This document shows positions 26,107 to 34,948 of a stretch of DNA of 64,000 nt, piece by piece. The notes beneath the pieces were generated by a model, which had not been told where the DNA came from, did no database searches, and worked only from the letters and a program-made list of their open reading frames with translations. The translations under genes and the position numbers were made by a program. This DNA comes from SZUA-365 sp964635845 (lineage in GTDB: Bacteria; Bacteroidota; Ignavibacteria; SZUA-365): the NCBI GenBank assembly GCA_964635845.1, contig CAZWNO010000001.1, positions 69,395 to 133,394 on the forward strand, given 5' to 3'. The stretch's first letter is position 1. Each line of letters begins with the position of its first letter.

Positions 26107-27915
26107 TCAGCGGACGGTAATGGTCGTCGTCTGACGGATCCCGTCGGCATCGAGGCGGCAGATGTAGGTTCCGGCTTCCACCGGCATACCGCGCCAGTTC
26201 AAGCGATCCCACTGTACGGCATGCTCGCCCTGGGGCAGCCAGCGATCGATCAGCGTCTGTACCAGTTCGCATTTATCCGTGTAGATCTCGAGAATGCTCC
26301 AGCAGGGCTTGACGACATCCAGTGTGATATCGGTAAGGTCCTTGGTGGGATTGGGCTGCGGATTCCTCAGAATGGCGCTGGCACGGGCGCTGCTCTTTCC
26401 GATATGGAGGTCGGTCACCACCGGCTGGTCGAAGAAATCCATAGCATGCACGGGTTGAGATGCCGCGAATTCGGAGGTGTTACCCACATCATCGATCAGG
26501 AGGGCGGCGACGCTGTCTCCCGCCTCGAGCATCCCGTTGGTGGAGAACAGCCAGACGCCCTCCGCATCGGGTGAAGCCGTGCCGATGAATATCGGTCCCG
26601 GGCAGGTGTGTGAGGGACCGGAGCCCTGGTTGTAGAGTTCGATCGTCAGCAGGTCCGCCTTGCCGCGAATGTCGACGCTGCCGCGAACGGTTGCGACACC
26701 GCGCCCGAATTCCGCTTCGACGATCGAAGGAGGTGATAATCTGCCATTCGGTTTGGCGTTGTCGATCCCGCTGGACATCGCATCATCACCGAGATCGATG
26801 CCGATTCCCGCATTCGCATAGATGGTATTCTGGGAAATGCGATTACCGTTGGCGTTCTCGACCGTGCCCGGATATTCGCAGACGGACACGCCATTTCGTC
26901 CGTTGGCCGCGACGGTGTTCCCGGTGATCGTGTTGTTGGATGCGAAGCCGCCAGGATATTCGTATTCCTTTCCTCCGATGTTCACGCCGTTGTGCGTGTT
27001 GCCCATGCGGATATTCCCGGTGTTGATCCCGATAAGGTTTTTCTTGATGATATTGTGGTGAGCCTGGGCGTTGCGCTTCTGATCGCCGACCATATGGATC
27101 CCGTCACTGCCGTTGCCGACGACGAGATTCCCCGAAATCGTATTGCCGTAGCACCCGCCGTAAAGCAGGATGCCGTCGCGGGTGTTTCCGACCGGCGCAT
27201 CTCCTGTCGCGGTCGATCCAACCAGGTTGCCGTTGATCGAGTTCGCATACACGCGCCCGCCCATGCAATCGGCGAGAAGGATGCCGTCCCCGGTGTTGCC
27301 CGAGACGATATTGCCGAACAGGAGATTCTCGTACGCGATCCCCGGCGAATGCTGCAGGCTGACGATGGCGATCCCGGCCCAGTGACTGGTACGCTTTCCC
27401 GTACCATTCGGCATCGGGGTTGTCCCGTCCGCCGCCAATCCGATAATGCAATGGCGGACGAGATTCTTCACCGTGCCCTGCCTCGTTCCCTGAATGCGGA
27501 TGCCGTCTTCGGAGAAGCCGCTGATGATCAATCCCTGGATCCGGTTCGAGGACGAGAGGATCCAGATTCCCGGGGCATCCCCCGCCTGACGTCCGTCAAG
27601 CATGATCCGGAGCTGCAGTGCCATTGCCGGCTTGCTGGTGATCCTTGCGTCGTTCTGCGACAGCCCGTCGATGATCACCCCTGCCGGATCGGTCAGCGGC
27701 GGAAGCGGGGAGGTCGGCGCGATGACATGCAGCCCTTCCCCGGGGAGGTCGAATGTGATGACATCCGGACCGGCGGAGGCGTTTGCCTGAAGGATCGCCC
27801 AGCGCAGGGAATGCACCCCTGCATCCGCGGTGCTGCGGACGACAAAGCTGCCGGCGCACAGAGGCTGCGCCGCGATCAGCAGGATGAATGCGAGAGAATA
27901 TGTAAGACGAGACAT
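26107..27915 (-). CDS. Secreted right-handed beta-helix protein with T9SS/FlgD-like C-terminus
   Basis: A 602-residue secreted protein. The ATG at 27915 begins a good signal peptide (MSRLTYSLAFILLIAAQPLCAG); an upstream start at 27957 adds 14 unconserved residues. Residues ~20-400 are a CSLREA-like/NosD-type parallel beta-helix, with VRSTADAGVHSLRWAILQAN at the start and repeated N-x-I-x-G-N rungs (NTISGNLVVGNGSDGI). The C-terminal ~85 residues (QPNPTKDLTDITLDV...PVEAGTYICRLDADG...TTITVR) form an Ig-like FlgD/T9SS sorting domain. It probably sits at the cell surface or is released; a polysaccharide ligand is possible but not shown. Confidence 0.82.
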   Translation of the reverse strand: MSRLTYSLAFILLIAAQPLCAGSFVVRSTADAGVHSLRWAILQANASAGPDVITFDLPGEGLHVIAPTSPLPPLTDPAGVIIDGLSQNDARITSKPAMALQLRIMLDGRQAGDAPGIWILSSSNRIQGLIISGFSEDGIRIQGTRQGTVKNLVRHCIIGLAADGTTPMPNGTGKRTSHWAGIAIVSLQHSPGIAYENLLFGNIVSGNTGDGILLADCMGGRVYANSINGNLVGSTATGDAPVGNTRDGILLYGGCYGNTISGNLVVGNGSDGIHMVGDQKRNAQAHHNIIKKNLIGINTGNIRMGNTHNGVNIGGKEYEYPGGFASNNTITGNTVAANGRNGVSVCEYPGTVENANGNRISQNTIYANAGIGIDLGDDAMSSGIDNAKPNGRLSPPSIVEAEFGRGVATVRGSVDIRGKADLLTIELYNQGSGPSHTCPGPIFIGTASPDAEGVWLFSTNGMLEAGDSVAALLIDDVGNTSEFAASQPVHAMDFFDQPVVTDLHIGKSSARASAILRNPQPNPTKDLTDITLDVVKPCWSILEIYTDKCELVQTLIDRWLPQGEHAVQWDRLNWRGMPVEAGTYICRLDADGIRQTTTITVR

Positions 27916-28052
27916 GGGACAACTCGAGATAATGTATGACAACGATTTTTTTCTCACTTGCTGCCGGGAGGCTGTTATTGCCGTTCCCGGAATCCTTGAA
28001 CAACCGTCTGATCAATCCTCGTATCGAGGCTGTTCCGATGCGAGACGACGCT

Positions 28053-28070
28053 CTGATGATACATCATCAG
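28053..28070. promoter_or_regulatory. Perfect palindrome, candidate operator
   Basis: CTGATGAT-AC-ATCATCAG, with two perfect 8-bp arms in the divergent region. The position would allow control of either gene; no regulator can be named. Confidence 0.4.
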
Positions 28071-28255
28071 TGCGCTGCCAAGTGAGAATGAGAGTGAGAG
28101 GTATTTCCAATCTAACGTGTTTTTTCAAAAAGTCAAGAGGGGAAACAATTTTATTGCACAGCAACAGGGTCGTCGTTTCCCGGCCCTGCCGACACGGCGC
28201 CGCAGGGACAGTAACCCTTTCCGCACAGAAGTGTCAATATTGCATCGTATGTTGG

Positions 28256-28289
28256 GAGTGTTATCCCGATTCGAGTGTTATCCCGATTC
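28256..28289 (+). repeat. 17-bp tandem duplication
   Basis: GAGTGTTATCCCGATTC occurs twice back to back, ending 28 bp before the start of the outer-membrane protein gene. It may be a duplicated regulatory site or a recent slippage event. Confidence 0.85.
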
Positions 28290-28317
28290 GTTTGAACAGC
28301 AGGACTTTGTGAAAAAG

Positions 28318-29028
28318 ATGCTTCCCACAGTTCGCACCGCGTTTCTGCTGACAGTCCTCCTGGCATCTGCCGCGGTGCTGAAAGCACAGCCGTCTGTCCC
28401 TTGCCGTGCCGGCGTGCACGTGGGCGTGGCGACGGAACAGAGCAGTTTCACCTGGGTGGGAGCGAGCGATGCACGCACGTCGCTGGAGGTGGAGGCGAGG
28501 CAGAACGGACTGCTCGGTCTGACGTTCGAGTTTCCCCTTTCGTCGCATGTGCTGCTCGAATTCGGACCGCATTACGGTCAGCGGAACGTTCCCATCGCCA
28601 CACTGCAGCGACTGGGAGGTGTGAATTTCGCCATGGTCCAGGATCCGGTCGACTATCTCGGCATTCCCGCGATCGTGAAGTATCTGCCCTTCAGCGACGG
28701 GCTGATCCTGCCCTATGCAGGCGCGGGTCTGGAATTCGGCATGAACCTTTCATCGCTGCATGTGACCATCGAGGAGTACCGATTCTCCGACGAACCGCCG
28801 TTTAACACCACCATCGTCCGCACACGCAATCTCAATCAGCTTTACAACGCCGTGCTCGCGGAAGCGGGACTGGACATCCGCGCCTCGGCAGACTGGTCGG
28901 TACTGCTCGGCATACGCTTCACGCAGGAACTCACCCCGCTGCTCGACGACGCATTGCTGTCGTGGCAGACCCCGCACAGCTGGAAGCTGCGCTTCGCCGT
29001 GCTGTACACCTTCGGAGCGCAGCCATGA
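28318..29028 (+). CDS. Outer-membrane beta-barrel protein
   Basis: A 236-residue protein with a signal peptide (MLPTVRTAFLLTVLLASAAVLKAQ) and about eight alternating amphipathic strands. Examples are GLTFEFPLSSHVLLEFGPHYG, AIVKYLPFSDGLILPYAGAGLEFG and WSVLLGIRFTQEL, and the last strand WKLRFAVLYTFG ends in an aromatic residue shortly before the stop. This fits PF13568-type barrels common in Bacteroidota. The ATG at 28318 is chosen for the signal peptide. It overlaps the next gene by four bases, so the two barrels are translated together. Confidence 0.78.
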   Translation: MLPTVRTAFLLTVLLASAAVLKAQPSVPCRAGVHVGVATEQSSFTWVGASDARTSLEVEARQNGLLGLTFEFPLSSHVLLEFGPHYGQRNVPIATLQRLGGVNFAMVQDPVDYLGIPAIVKYLPFSDGLILPYAGAGLEFGMNLSSLHVTIEEYRFSDEPPFNTTIVRTRNLNQLYNAVLAEAGLDIRASADWSVLLGIRFTQELTPLLDDALLSWQTPHSWKLRFAVLYTFGAQP

Positions 29029-29711
29029 AAGGCGCGCGGCTGCTTGTCCTGTTCACTGCATCGATGCTCGCATCGGCGTCCGTGGTGCAGGCGCAGGAGA
29101 ATGGCGAACGTCCGGCGATGCGCATCGGTCTGCACAGCGGCGTGCAGACCAGTCTGCTCCGTTACAATGTTTTTCCGTATGTCGGAGAATTCCAGTCCAC
29201 CGTGGAACGGAGCATCGTCACGGGGATAACGGTCGCGCTGCCATTCAACGATTCTTTCCATCTGCAGGTGGATGTCGGCTGGTGGTCGCAGCCCTGGTCG
29301 ACCTTCCATGACGGCGATCCCCGGATCGACATCGAGAGGACCGGCCGATCGCTCGTCGAATTTCCCGTGCTCCTGCACTACCGATTCCGATCGCTTCCGG
29401 TGCCGCTCTACCTCGCCGTGGGACCAACGGTCTCCCTGCTGACCGACGCGGAGAAATCGTATTCCGTGCGCTACACAGGCTTCACGGAACAGGGAGGCTG
29501 GACGAGTTCCACGCATCCGGTCGATGAAGAGGTGCTGCATATCGGATTCGCCGGGGAGGCGGGCATCGACGTGCCGCTCGACGCAAGGTTTTCCGTGCAA
29601 ATGGCCGTCCGTCTCACCCACCCGCTGGGAAAAACGGTGGACGAACAGACGCTCACGCTGCGGGAACTGTCTGTCTGGCGTGCCCGGCTCGGGCTGCTGA
29701 TCGCCCTGTGA
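29025..29711 (+). CDS. Outer-membrane beta-barrel protein, second of a pair
   Basis: A 228-residue protein with a signal peptide (MKGARLLVLFTASMLASASVVQAQ) and a barrel pattern similar to the preceding gene. Strands include AMRIGLHSGVQTSLLRYNVF, SFHLQVDVGWWSQPW, FPVLLHYRFRSLPVPLYLAVG and FSVQMAVRLTHPLG. The start is set by the ATGA overlap with the previous stop. The two proteins are probably paralogues (similar size, layout and position) and may act together in the outer membrane; the ligand is unknown. Confidence 0.78.
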   Translation: MKGARLLVLFTASMLASASVVQAQENGERPAMRIGLHSGVQTSLLRYNVFPYVGEFQSTVERSIVTGITVALPFNDSFHLQVDVGWWSQPWSTFHDGDPRIDIERTGRSLVEFPVLLHYRFRSLPVPLYLAVGPTVSLLTDAEKSYSVRYTGFTEQGGWTSSTHPVDEEVLHIGFAGEAGIDVPLDARFSVQMAVRLTHPLGKTVDEQTLTLRELSVWRARLGLLIAL

Positions 29712-29741
29712 TTGACGAAGGGGCCATTTTCTCCGTATATT
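29712..29741 (+). promoter_or_regulatory. Sigma70-like promoter for anmK
   Basis: TTGACG, an 18-nt spacer, then TATATT. It begins immediately after the stop codon of the beta-barrel gene and would start transcription near 29748, 30 nt before the chosen anmK start. Confidence 0.5.
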
Positions 29742-29777
29742 ATCTGGTGTTGACGTTCATCCGCATTGCACAGCGCC

Positions 29778-30983
29778 ATGCTCCATTCGCCGCTTGATAT
29801 CCTCACTCGGATGGTCACCAAGCCTTCGCGCGTGGTGTGCGGCATCATGTCCGGAACCTCGGTCGACGCCATCGACATCGCTCTCGTACGGCTGCACGGC
29901 AGCGCGACCGCACTCCGCGTCGAGCCGCTGCATTTCACCGAAACGCTCTATTCCGAGGAACTGCAGAACCGCATCTTCAGCAACTGCGAGGTTGCCTCGA
30001 GCAATGTCAACGACATCTGCATCCTGCACACGGCGCTGGCCCATGTGTATGCCGATGCCGTCCGCGCGGCCTGCGGAGAAAAGGATATGGATCTCGGGGA
30101 AATCGATCTGATCGGCATGCACGGACAGACTCTCCGGCATCTGCCGCAGGCAATCGATCTCGCCGGACATTCCATTCGCTCGACCTTGCAGATCGGGAGC
30201 GCGCCGACACTGGCCACACTCCTGCGCATCCCTGTCGTGCATGATTTCCGCTCAGGCGACATGGCGCTCGGCGGACAGGGTGCCCCCCTGGTGCCGTACG
30301 TCGATTACATGCTGTTTCATTCGGACGAGGAGGATCGCGTCCTGCTCAATATCGGCGGCATAGCCAACCTGACCCTGCTGCCGCGGGGCGGGGGCATCGA
30401 CAGCGTCCTCGCATTCGATACCGGCCCCGGAAACATGCTGGTGGACGCGCTCATGCGCCGCTTCTTCGGCCGCGAGTTCGATGAGGACGGCGCGATCGCC
30501 AGTTCCGGCACCGTGAACGGCGACCTGCTGACGTGGATGCTGCAGCATCCCTATTTCAGACAGGATCCACCGAAATCCACCGGACGCGAGAATTTCGGAG
30601 AAGATTATCTGAACAATCTTCTCACCATCGCACGCGATCTGTCGGTGCTGGAGGTCGCGGACCTGGTCGCGACCGCGAGCGAATGCACGGTGCGCAGCAT
30701 CGGCATGCACTTGCGCGCCCTGCTCCCGGCGCCGCAGCGCTTCCGTCTGCTGGTCAGCGGAGGGGGAGCCCGAAATCTTTTCTTCATGGATGGCCTGCAC
30801 CATTCCTTTCCCGAGGCTGCTGTCGAAAGCACTTCCGCACTGGGAATCTCGCCCGACGGCAAGGAAGCACTCGCATTCGCGGTGCTCGCGAACGAGTGGC
30901 TCATGGGCAATCCGGGTAACATGCCCGTCGCGACAGGCGCAGAGCGACTTGCCCTGCTCGGTGCACTCGCTATTCCCTCCTAA
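29778..30983 (+). CDS. anmK: Anhydro-N-acetylmuramic acid kinase
   Basis: A ~401-residue sugar kinase that hydrolyses and phosphorylates 1,6-anhydro-MurNAc to MurNAc-6-P during cell-wall recycling. Motifs: CGIMSGTSVDAIDIALV at the start, GMHGQTLRHLPQ, VHDFRSGDMALGGQGAPLVPYVD, NIGGIANLTLL, FDTGPGNMLVDAL and LVSGGGARN. The canonical SGTSLDGID has changed to SGTSVDAID. Starts at 29778 or 29811 (MVTKPSRVV) are both possible; neither has a clear Shine-Dalgarno, and the latter gives the usual short N-terminus. No MurQ or NagZ gene is adjacent. The amidase at 831 is in the same general pathway. Confidence 0.93.
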   Translation: MLHSPLDILTRMVTKPSRVVCGIMSGTSVDAIDIALVRLHGSATALRVEPLHFTETLYSEELQNRIFSNCEVASSNVNDICILHTALAHVYADAVRAACGEKDMDLGEIDLIGMHGQTLRHLPQAIDLAGHSIRSTLQIGSAPTLATLLRIPVVHDFRSGDMALGGQGAPLVPYVDYMLFHSDEEDRVLLNIGGIANLTLLPRGGGIDSVLAFDTGPGNMLVDALMRRFFGREFDEDGAIASSGTVNGDLLTWMLQHPYFRQDPPKSTGRENFGEDYLNNLLTIARDLSVLEVADLVATASECTVRSIGMHLRALLPAPQRFRLLVSGGGARNLFFMDGLHHSFPEAAVESTSALGISPDGKEALAFAVLANEWLMGNPGNMPVATGAERLALLGALAIPS

Positions 30984-31158
30984 ACAGCCCGGTTTCGCAT
31001 AATTTCCAGAAATCCGCGGACGATGGTGCGTCTGCTGCCCGCCAACCTATTTCGTCCCTAAAGTTTTACATTAAATTTTTTAAAAGTTAATCCCGCCTAT
31101 TGCAATCGGTTGCGGCGTTTCTTTAATTTGACACTTAAAGGAAACAAGGTCGTGAATC

Positions 31159-31187
31159 TTGACATGAAACCAGTCACGGCGTATATT
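31159..31187 (+). promoter_or_regulatory. Strong sigma70-like promoter, probably for nrdJ
   Basis: TTGACA, a 17-nt spacer, then TATATT, a near-consensus pair. The distance to the nrdJ start implies a leader of about 205 nt. Confidence 0.55.
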
Positions 31188-31296
31188 CAAACCCACATTT
31201 CGGTAGCGCTATCCGCGTACGTTTGCCGCCCATTCCGAAACGGATTCGTCCCCGGCCACACTCGAGCGGGGCGGGTGGTGTTTGCTCCGAATATAG

Positions 31297-31311
31297 ACAC
31301 TAAAGTATTGT
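31297..31311. promoter_or_regulatory. 15-nt inverted repeat, possible regulator site in the nrdJ leader
   Basis: ACACTAAAGTATTGT has arms ACAxTA/TAxTGT around AAG. It resembles, but does not match, the 16-nt NrdR box. A related GACACTTAAAG occurs at 31129. Confidence 0.3.
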
Positions 31312-31399
31312 AAATTATAGATTTAAAGACTCCCTTTTACACATGCTGTGAAGGGGTTTGTCATCTCCACTCCACCGATTTTCGGAAGACACAGCCAGT

Positions 31400-34300
31400 A
31401 TGAAAATTTCGCGCCGATTTACCAGTCCCGGCCAGAGCGCGTACGACTGCTTCGAGTACACGAAGCGCTCCTCCGTTCTCCGCAATCCGGACGGCAGCAT
31501 CGTCTTCGAGCTGCACGATATTGAGGTGCCTGCGCACTGGTCTCAGATGGCGACCGATATTCTCGCGCAGAAGTACTTCCGCAAGGCCGGCATTCCCCTG
31601 AGTAACGAGGACGGTTCGCCGAAGGTGGATGAACGCGGCGAGCCCGTGCTCGGCGGCGAGAACAGCATACGCCAGGTCGTGCACAGGATGGTCGGCTGCT
31701 GGCGCGACTGGGGTGAACGGTACGGGTATTTCGATTCGGCGGAGGACGCGCAGAACTATTACGACGAAACGGCATACACGCTGCTGCGTCAGATGGCGGC
31801 GCCCAACTCGCCGCAGTGGTTCAACACGGGACTGCATTTCGCCTATGGCATCACGGGGAATTCACAGGGCCATTTCTACGCCGATCCCGAAACGGGCGAA
31901 GTGCTTCCGTCTCAGGATGCATACAGCCGTCCCCAGCCCCATGCCTGCTTCATCCAATCCGTGGAAGACGACCTGGTTAACGAAGGCGGCATCTTCGATC
32001 TGGTGACGCGCGAGGCGCGCATCTTCAAATACGGTTCCGGCACGGGCAGCAATTTCAGCAGCCTGCGCGGCCGTAACGAGCGTCTCTCGGGCGGTGGCAT
32101 CTCCTCGGGACTGATGTCCTTCCTGAAGATCAACGATCGCGCGGCCGGGGCCATCAAGTCGGGAGGCACAACGCGCCGGGCCGCGAAGATGGTCGTTCTC
32201 AACGTCGATCATCCGGACATCGAAACGTTCGTGAATTGGAAAGTGCGCGAGGAAGAGAAAGTCGCCGCGATGGTGACCGGCAGTCAGATCAACAAGCTGC
32301 ATCTCAACCGGATCATGCAGGCGGCGGTCCGCGGCGAATCGGCCGACTATCACAAGAACCGGGAACTCGAAGCGGCGATCGTGCAGGCCCGTCGGGTCGG
32401 TGTGCGCGAGAACCATATCTTCCGCGCGCTCCAGCTCGTCGAGCAGGGCATCACGGAATTCGATCTTGAAGTCTACGACACGCATTACGAGTCCGAGGCC
32501 TACAACACGGTCAGCGGACAGAACTCCAACAACACCGTGCGCGTGACCAACGCATTTCTCGAGTCCGTGGAGAACGACGGCAACTGGTCCCTCACCTACC
32601 GCACCTCCGGCGCGACGGCCAAGACGCTGCGCGCGCGCGACCTGTGGGACGAGATCTGCTATGCCGCATGGGCATCGGCCGATCCCGGCGTGCAGTTCGA
32701 CACGACCATCAACGAATGGCATACCTGTCCCGTCGACGGCCGTATCAACGCCTCGAATCCGTGCTCCGAGTACATGTTCCTCGACGACACGGCATGCAAT
32801 CTCGCATCGTTCAATCTGAAGTATTTCTGGGACGACCCGAAGCACGAATTCAAGGTCGACGACTTCCGTCACGCCGTACGGCTGTGGACGCTGACGCTCG
32901 AGATCTCCGTGCTGATGGCGCAGTTCCCGAGCAAGGCCGTCGCACTGAAGAGCTACCAGTTCCGCACGCTCGGGCTGGGCTACGCGAATCTCGGTTCGCT
33001 GCTCATGGTCGCCGGCGTTCCCTATGACAGCGAGAAAGGCCGCGCGCTCGCCGCGGGCATCACGGCGGTGATGACCGGCGAATCCTACGCCGCCTCCGCG
33101 GAAATCGCCCGCGATCTCGGGGCCTTCCCCCGCTACACGGGCAATCACGATCACATGTGGCGGGTGATCCGCAACCACCGCCGCGTGGCCTACGGCTCGA
33201 TGGCGAATGAATATGAAGGCCTGACCATCACTCCCACGGGCATCGATGAACAGCTGTGTCCGAGCAACCTCGTCCGGGCCGCGCGCCAGAGCTGGGATAA
33301 CGCCCTGCAGCTGGGCGAGCAATACGGCTACCGCAACGCGCAGGTAAGCGTGCTCGCGCCGACGGGCACGATCGGACTGGTCATGGATTGCGACACGACG
33401 GGCGTCGAACCGGATTTTGCCATCGTCAAATTCAAGAAGCTTGCCGGCGGCGGCTATTTCAAGATCGTCAACCAATCCGTTCCCAAGGCGCTCGAATATC
33501 TCGGATATTCGCACGAGCAGATCGACGACATCGAGAAATACATCAAGGGTCACGGCACGCTGGCCGGATGCCCGGACATCAACCGTGATTCCCTGATCGA
33601 GAAAGGCTTTTCCGGGGAGGCGATCGAGAAGATCGAAAAACAGCTCGACACCGTGTTCGAACTGCGCATGGCATTCAACAAGTATGTTCTGGGCGACCTG
33701 TTCTGCAAACGGCTCGGGTTCTCCGACGAGCAGCTCGAGGACCACAATTTCGACATGCTCCGCGCGCTCGGCTTCAGCGCCGAACAGGTCGATCGCGCCA
33801 ACGAATACGTGTGCGGTACGATGATGATCGAAGGCGCGCCCCATGTCCGTAAAACGGATCTCCCGGTCTTCGATACCGCCAACAAGTGCGGAAAGCGCGG
33901 CCAGCGCTACATCGCGTACGAAGGACATATCCGCATGATGGCCGCTGTCCAGCCCTTTATCTCCGGCGCGATATCCAAGACCATCAACATGCCGGCCGAC
34001 GCGACGATCCAGGATATCAACCGGGCGTACATGATGTCGTGGAAGCTCATGCTGAAGGCCAACGCCATCTACCGCGACGGCAGCAAGCTGTCGCAGCCGC
34101 TGAACACGATCAGCGATCCCGAGGCGGCCGCGCTCGCCGAGATGGGCGACGAGTTCGATTTCAACGAGCAGATCGGTCCGAAGGAAGTGCAGGAGAAGAT
34201 CGTCACGCGCATCGAGCGCCGGAAGCTTCCCGCCAAACGGCACGGCTTCGTGCGCGAGGCGGTGGTGGGAGGACACAAGGTATTCCTGCGCACCGGAGAA

Positions 34301-34849
34301 TACGACGACGGGGCGCTGGGCGAGATCTTCATCGACATGTACAAGGAAGGCGCCTCGTTCAAGGGACTCCTCAACTGCTTCGCAGTGCTCGCCTCCAAGG
34401 CGCTGCAGTACGGCGTGCCTCTCGAGGAGCTGGTCGATTCCTTCACGTTCACCCGTTTCGAGCCGGCCGGGGTGGTCATCGGTCATGAGGCGATCAAGAA
34501 TGCCACCTCGATCCTCGATTACGTGTTTCGCGTCCTTGGCTACGAGTACCTCGGCCGCACCGATTTCGTGCATGTGAAATCGGTAGACGAGACCAACGAA
34601 CAGCCGTTGGCCAGCTTCAACACACCGCCGACACTGGCCCGCAAACGCGATGCCGTCGAGAGTGGCGGCAAGCCCGAATCAGTGCTCGCCGAAAGGAAAG
34701 CGGCGCGGAGAGACAACGAGTCCATTCTTGTCGCGCGAGCGCAGGGTTACACGGGCGAAATGTGCGAATCGTGCGGTTCCTCACGCGTCAAGCGCAACGG
34801 CGCGTGCACGGTCTGCGAGGACTGCGGCACGACCAGCGGATGCTCCTGA
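31400..34849 (+). CDS. nrdJ: Vitamin B12-dependent (class II) ribonucleotide reductase
   Basis: A 1149-residue adenosylcobalamin-dependent ribonucleotide reductase, making deoxyribonucleotides without oxygen dependence. The active-site triad is in INASNPCSEYMF (Asn, Cys, Glu); other family blocks are GSGTGSNFSSLRGRNE, GQNSNNTVRVTN and LAPTGTIGLVMDCDTTGVEPD. The C-terminus holds a Cys-rich zinc-ribbon-like tail, CESCGSSRVKRNGACTVCEDC, which takes part in re-reducing the active site. The start at 31400 (MKISRRFTSPG) has GGAAG upstream; the frame is open 14 codons earlier. No class I genes are in the window. It is followed by a clear terminator. Confidence 0.96.
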   Translation: MKISRRFTSPGQSAYDCFEYTKRSSVLRNPDGSIVFELHDIEVPAHWSQMATDILAQKYFRKAGIPLSNEDGSPKVDERGEPVLGGENSIRQVVHRMVGCWRDWGERYGYFDSAEDAQNYYDETAYTLLRQMAAPNSPQWFNTGLHFAYGITGNSQGHFYADPETGEVLPSQDAYSRPQPHACFIQSVEDDLVNEGGIFDLVTREARIFKYGSGTGSNFSSLRGRNERLSGGGISSGLMSFLKINDRAAGAIKSGGTTRRAAKMVVLNVDHPDIETFVNWKVREEEKVAAMVTGSQINKLHLNRIMQAAVRGESADYHKNRELEAAIVQARRVGVRENHIFRALQLVEQGITEFDLEVYDTHYESEAYNTVSGQNSNNTVRVTNAFLESVENDGNWSLTYRTSGATAKTLRARDLWDEICYAAWASADPGVQFDTTINEWHTCPVDGRINASNPCSEYMFLDDTACNLASFNLKYFWDDPKHEFKVDDFRHAVRLWTLTLEISVLMAQFPSKAVALKSYQFRTLGLGYANLGSLLMVAGVPYDSEKGRALAAGITAVMTGESYAASAEIARDLGAFPRYTGNHDHMWRVIRNHRRVAYGSMANEYEGLTITPTGIDEQLCPSNLVRAARQSWDNALQLGEQYGYRNAQVSVLAPTGTIGLVMDCDTTGVEPDFAIVKFKKLAGGGYFKIVNQSVPKALEYLGYSHEQIDDIEKYIKGHGTLAGCPDINRDSLIEKGFSGEAIEKIEKQLDTVFELRMAFNKYVLGDLFCKRLGFSDEQLEDHNFDMLRALGFSAEQVDRANEYVCGTMMIEGAPHVRKTDLPVFDTANKCGKRGQRYIAYEGHIRMMAAVQPFISGAISKTINMPADATIQDINRAYMMSWKLMLKANAIYRDGSKLSQPLNTISDPEAAALAEMGDEFDFNEQIGPKEVQEKIVTRIERRKLPAKRHGFVREAVVGGHKVFLRTGEYDDGALGEIFIDMYKEGASFKGLLNCFAVLASKALQYGVPLEELVDSFTFTRFEPAGVVIGHEAIKNATSILDYVFRVLGYEYLGRTDFVHVKSVDETNEQPLASFNTPPTLARKRDAVESGGKPESVLAERKAARRDNESILVARAQGYTGEMCESCGSSRVKRNGACTVCEDCGTTSGCS

Positions 34850-34871
34850 CCGATGTGTCATGACTGTCGCA

Positions 34872-34910
34872 GCAGGCGGTGGGACCTCACCCATCGCCTG
34901 CAGTTTTTTT
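34872..34910 (+). terminator. Rho-independent terminator of nrdJ
   Basis: A 12-bp stem GCAGGCGGTGGG/CCCATCGCCTGC with one mismatch, loop ACCTCA, followed by seven T. Confidence 0.85.
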
Positions 34911-34948
34911 GTAGATTGCCGTGTCCCGTCATCACAATGTGGTGCGCC

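Larger units (their letters stand above)
27916..28317. other. 402-bp divergent intergenic region
   Basis: It is A+T-richer than its surroundings and holds no convincing gene. It separates the beta-helix gene (minus) from the outer-membrane protein pair (plus). Two structured signals are visible: a palindrome at 28053-28070 and a 17-bp tandem duplication at 28256-28289. Confidence 0.7.
30984..31399. other. 416-bp leader/intergenic region upstream of nrdJ
   Basis: No gene is convincing here. It contains an A+T-rich stretch (31060-31140), a strong promoter-like pair (31159-31187) that would give a ~205-nt leader, a G+C-rich segment (31250-31280) and a 15-nt inverted repeat (31297-31311). A cobalamin riboswitch was looked for, because nrdJ needs B12, but no B12-box consensus is recognisable. 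Confidence 0.65.

Noticed and set aside
31297..31311. A true NrdR box
   Set aside because: It is one base short and differs at several central positions; kept only as an unassigned inverted repeat.
31190..31399. Cobalamin riboswitch before nrdJ
   Set aside because: Expected from function, but no B12-box-like consensus or the family's conserved GG-rich core could be read.
31862..34573. A 903-residue minus-strand frame opposite nrdJ
   Set aside because: It is an antisense shadow caused by high G+C; nrdJ motifs are complete on the plus strand. The same holds for the other long antisense frames, such as 54065-56959.
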